Below, piece after piece: positions 33,320 to 34,909 of a stretch of 34,909 nt of DNA. The notes below the pieces were generated by a model that was not told the DNA's origin, made no database searches, and saw only the letters and a list, made by a program, of their open reading frames with translations. A program made the translations under genes and the position numbers. The stretch spans positions 1 to 34,909 of the forward strand of contig JAZQXL010000019.1 of the NCBI GenBank assembly GCA_045632845.1, written 5' to 3'. The number at the start of each line of letters is the position of its first letter. Position 1 is the stretch's first letter. The DNA is from RGIG4140 sp045632845. GTDB taxonomy: Bacteria > Pseudomonadota > Alphaproteobacteria > CAAHEQ01 > UBA3637.

Positions 33320-33348
33320 ATTATAGCACTTCTCATTTTGAGATACAA
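33320..33348 (-). promoter_or_regulatory. Promoter of the fzlA operon
   Basis: On the minus strand TTGTAT (33348-33343), a 17-bp spacer and a perfect TATAAT (33325-33320) would start transcription about 80 nt before the fzlA ATG, leaving a fairly long leader. Confidence 0.68.
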
Positions 33349-33379
33349 GTATTTTATATTCGTTTTTTAAAGAAAAAAA

Positions 33380-33679
33380 TTATTCTTTTTCCACACAGAC
33401 AAAAGTCTCTTTGACTGGCGCAAATAATTTACATTCAAAGGATTGAACAGATGTGCTCTTTGCAACTTTTCCAACTTTTTCACATTCAGTTTGAGCCAAC
33501 AAAAAACGGTCGTTTGCCTCAGTCCAAAGACCCGAACAAACAACTGGCTTCTCAGGCTTTGAAGAACCTACTTTTTCCAATTGCCCCGCCTCTCTTCTTG
33601 CATCTACAAAAGGTTCAAACTGAGAACAGGCTGTTAAAAAGAAAAAACCACCACACAAAAGAAAGAATTTCATTTTCAC
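33380..33679 (-). CDS. Small putative lipoprotein (DARREAG motif)
   Basis: This 99-residue protein starts MKMKFFLLCGGFFFLTACSQ, a lipoprotein signal with lipobox LTAC and acylated C18. The mature part has FEPFVDARREAGQLEKVG, then PVVCSGLW, TECEKVG, FECKLFAP and FVCVE, with four further Cys that could make two disulfides. Similar small lipoproteins with a DARREAG segment occur, as far as I recall, in other alphaproteobacteria; function unknown. The start is GTG 33679 or ATG 33673; AGGGGG lies 4 nt before the GTG and 10 nt before the ATG, so the choice is open. It follows carD but a terminator separates them. Confidence 0.75.
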   Translation of the reverse strand: MKMKFFLLCGGFFFLTACSQFEPFVDARREAGQLEKVGSSKPEKPVVCSGLWTEANDRFLLAQTECEKVGKVAKSTSVQSFECKLFAPVKETFVCVEKE

Positions 33680-33693
33680 TCATCCCCCTAAAA

Positions 33694-33727
33694 AAAAGCA
33701 CACTTCTCCTACAAGAAATGTGCTTTT
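33694..33727 (-). terminator. Rho-independent terminator of carD
   Basis: The arms AAAAGCACA (33694-33702) and TGTGCTTTT (33719-33727) pair perfectly, with further TTCT/AGAA pairing inside the loop. On the minus strand a run of T follows. It lies 10 bp after the carD stop. Confidence 0.82.
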
Positions 33728-33736
33728 AATCAAAAA

Positions 33737-34255
33737 TTATTCAGCAGATACGCGGCTTTTTAAAATATTGCTCAATTGAGCAGTTGCTTCATCATCTTTC
33801 ATATTATTAACCAAAGCATATTCTGGCGCAAACAACCCAATTGCTTGATCATAAATTTGTCGCTCGCTGTATGTTTGTTCATTTTTTTCAGGATCTTTAT
33901 ACAAATCCCTCATAACTTCAGCTAATTGAATAGGATCCCCTGATTTGATTTTTTCAGCATATTCTTGAGAACGTCTGCTCCATTGAACTCTGCGAACTTT
34001 TGCTTTACCTTTTAAAACTTTAACAGCATCAGCCATAACTGCTGGGGTAGAAATTTGACGCAAAGAAGAAGCGTCTTTTTTGATTTTTGAAAGAGGAATT
34101 TTAACAGTTGCGCGGTCTTTATTAAAATTAACAGAAACAATATCTAATTGTTGACCACACACATCTTCTGATTTAATTTCAGTTACTTGGCCAACGCCAC
34201 GTGCTGGATAAACAACAAAATCCCCCGGGTTAAATGTATACTCTTCTTTTGTCAT
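33737..34255 (-). CDS. carD: CarD-family transcriptional regulator
   Basis: This 172-residue protein has the N-terminal RNA-polymerase-interacting domain of CarD/CdnL (FNPGDFVVYPARGVGQVTEI, about 7-26) and a helical C-terminal DNA-binding part (VRRVQWSRRSQEYAEKIKSGD and EVMRDLYKDPEKNEQTYSERQIYDQA). CarD proteins bind the polymerase beta subunit and stabilise open complexes at many promoters, including rRNA promoters; this one matches the usual alphaproteobacterial length. AAAAAGGAGT precedes the ATG. It is followed by a terminator and then a small lipoprotein gene. Confident family call; the set of regulated genes is unknown. Confidence 0.95.
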   Translation of the reverse strand: MTKEEYTFNPGDFVVYPARGVGQVTEIKSEDVCGQQLDIVSVNFNKDRATVKIPLSKIKKDASSLRQISTPAVMADAVKVLKGKAKVRRVQWSRRSQEYAEKIKSGDPIQLAEVMRDLYKDPEKNEQTYSERQIYDQAIGLFAPEYALVNNMKDDEATAQLSNILKSRVSAE

Positions 34256-34285
34256 TCTATACTCCTTTTTATATTAATTGAGAGG

Positions 34286-34291
34286 AGTATA
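34286..34291 (-). promoter_or_regulatory. Possible -10 element of carD
   Basis: TATACT on the minus strand lies about 31 bp before the start codon. No good -35 hexamer sits at the right distance, so this is tentative. Confidence 0.4.
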
Positions 34292-34375
34292 ACACATTTT
34301 TTTTCATTTGAAAAGGAAAAAAACAAATTTCTTCCGTCTAATTTAGAAAAAAAATTTTCACCTTAAAAAAAAGAC

Positions 34376-34404
34376 TTGCATTTCAAAAAAAATCTCTCTA
34401 TAAT
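34376..34404 (+). promoter_or_regulatory. Promoter of the CAT-anticodon tRNA
   Basis: TTGCAT (34376-34381), a 17-bp spacer and a perfect TATAAT (34399-34404) end 14 bp before the first base of the tRNA. Confidence 0.75.
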
Positions 34405-34418
34405 GCACCCTATGGATC

Positions 34419-34495
34419 GGGCCTGTAGCTCAGTTGGTTAGAGCTGTCCGCTCATAACGGATAGGTCGGGAGTTCGAGTCTCTCCGGGCCCACCA
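34419..34495 (+). tRNA. tRNA with CAT anticodon, probably tRNA-Ile2 (else elongator tRNA-Met)
   Basis: Acceptor arm GGGCCTG (34419-34425) pairs with CGGGCCC before A and an encoded CCA (34493-34495). The anticodon loop CTCATAA holds CAT (34453-34455). The D arm TAGCTCAGTTGGTTAGAGC and acceptor stem look like those of tRNA-Ile, which favours the lysidine-modified Ile2 that reads AUA. G1-C72 pairing argues against initiator tRNA. Sequence alone does not firmly separate Ile2 from elongator Met. Confidence 0.93.
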
Positions 34496-34909
34496 GCAAA
34501 CAAACCTCCCCAAAAGGGAGGTTTTTTGATGCGTGGTATCTGGAGGGGCCGAACGCCCGAAAAAGGGAGTTCGTCAGACAAAAAGTAAGCGCACGTATAC
34601 GCTGGTGCTTTGCAACTTTTTGGCGGAAAGGGGCCCAAAATTTATTTTGGGAATTTACAGTCTCTTAAGGCCCCACCAGCAAACAAACCTCCCCAAAAGG
34701 GAGGTTTTTTGATGCGTGGTATCTGGAGGGGCCGAACGCCCGAAAAAGGGAGTTCGCCAGACAAAAAGTAAGCGCACGTGTACGCTGGTGCTTTGCAACT
34801 TTTTGGCGGAAAGGGGCCCAAAATTTATTTTGGGAATTTACAGTCTCTTAAGGCCCCACCAGCAAACAAACCTCCCCAAAAGGGAGGTTTTTTGATGCGT
34901 GGTATCTGG
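34491..34909 (+). repeat. 183-bp tandem repeat starting at the tRNA 3' end
   Basis: Two full 183-bp units (34491-34673, 34674-34856) and 53 bp of a third reach the right edge. The two full units differ at only two places seen (34574/34757 T to C and 34597/34780 A to G). Each unit begins CACCAGCAAACAAACC, carries the terminator hairpin, then the stem-loop CGAAC...GTTCG (34550-34573), the CCCAAAA/TTTTGGG hairpin (34634-34651) and a possible closing stem GGGGCC (34545-34550) with GGCCCC (34669-34674). Each ends with AGTCTCT-TAAGG-CCCC-ACCA, a degenerate copy of the tRNA 3' end. No coding sense is evident in this gene-free stretch. Confidence 0.9.
34503..34527 (+). terminator. Rho-independent terminator after the CAT tRNA
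   Basis: AACCTCCC (34503-34510) and GGGAGGTT (34516-34523) form a perfect stem with loop CAAAA and a T run, 7 nt after CCA. The same hairpin recurs at 34686-34710 and 34869-34893 in the tandem repeat. Confidence 0.9.

Noticed and set aside
34438..34638. Minus-strand frame with GETRTPDLSVMSG across the CAT tRNA
   Set aside because: It is the antisense translation of the tRNA and the repeat unit, a common annotation artefact.
34491..34909. CRISPR array
   Set aside because: The repeat period is 183 bp with no short repeat/unique spacer alternation, and no cas genes are present.

Overview
The window is AT-rich DNA from a Gram-negative bacterium, most likely an alphaproteobacterium. The main evidence is a CarD-family regulator, a glutathione-S-transferase-like protein with the YADLDF tail of the alphaproteobacterial division factor FzlA, an autotransporter-type outer-membrane barrel ending in Phe, and lipoproteins with proper lipoboxes. 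The low GC content and the ankyrin and leucine-rich-repeat proteins suggest a host-associated or gut lineage; that is inference. Promoters are unusually easy to read: at least twelve TTGnnn / TATAAT-like pairs can be placed, all but one with a 17-bp spacer, next to clear AGGAG-type ribosome binding sites.

Layout. Positions 1-523 hold the end of an autotransporter-like barrel gene, converging on an ADP-forming acyl-CoA synthetase (613-2694). Positions 2.8-18.1 kb look accessory. They hold a zinc amidase with a low-complexity tail, a two-gene ankyrin operon, and three separately transcribed genes for proteins sharing a Trp-rich membrane anchor (6357, 7422, 8870) with a small orphan gene between them. 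tRNA-Ser(GGA) follows, then a Nudix hydrolase, a very divergent subtilisin-like protein, and two tandem paralogues (11886 and 15399) joining an unrecognised N-terminal domain with a WxSCM motif to long leucine-rich repeats.

Positions 18.2-24.5 kb are mostly envelope housekeeping: an MFS transporter, then uppS, gpsA and an LplT-Aas-type fusion on the minus strand. They connect phospholipid backbone synthesis, lysophospholipid reacylation and the undecaprenyl carrier. Positions 24.8-28.6 kb hold an operon of three paralogous single-pass membrane glycosyltransferases, followed by a PAS protein that lacks a kinase domain. Positions 29.8-33.2 kb are a minus-strand operon, fzlA - lipoprotein - GT4 glycosyltransferase - DUF5665 protein - short nucleotide-sugar dehydrogenase, joining division and surface polysaccharide functions. 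A second lipoprotein and carD follow.

The window ends with a CAT-anticodon tRNA whose 3' end opens a 183-bp tandem repeat. Each repeat unit carries a degenerate copy of the tRNA 3' end and a Rho-independent terminator, and the array runs off the right edge. The least explained parts are the Trp-anchor family, the WxSCM-LRR pair, the membrane glycosyltransferase trio and the tRNA-derived satellite.
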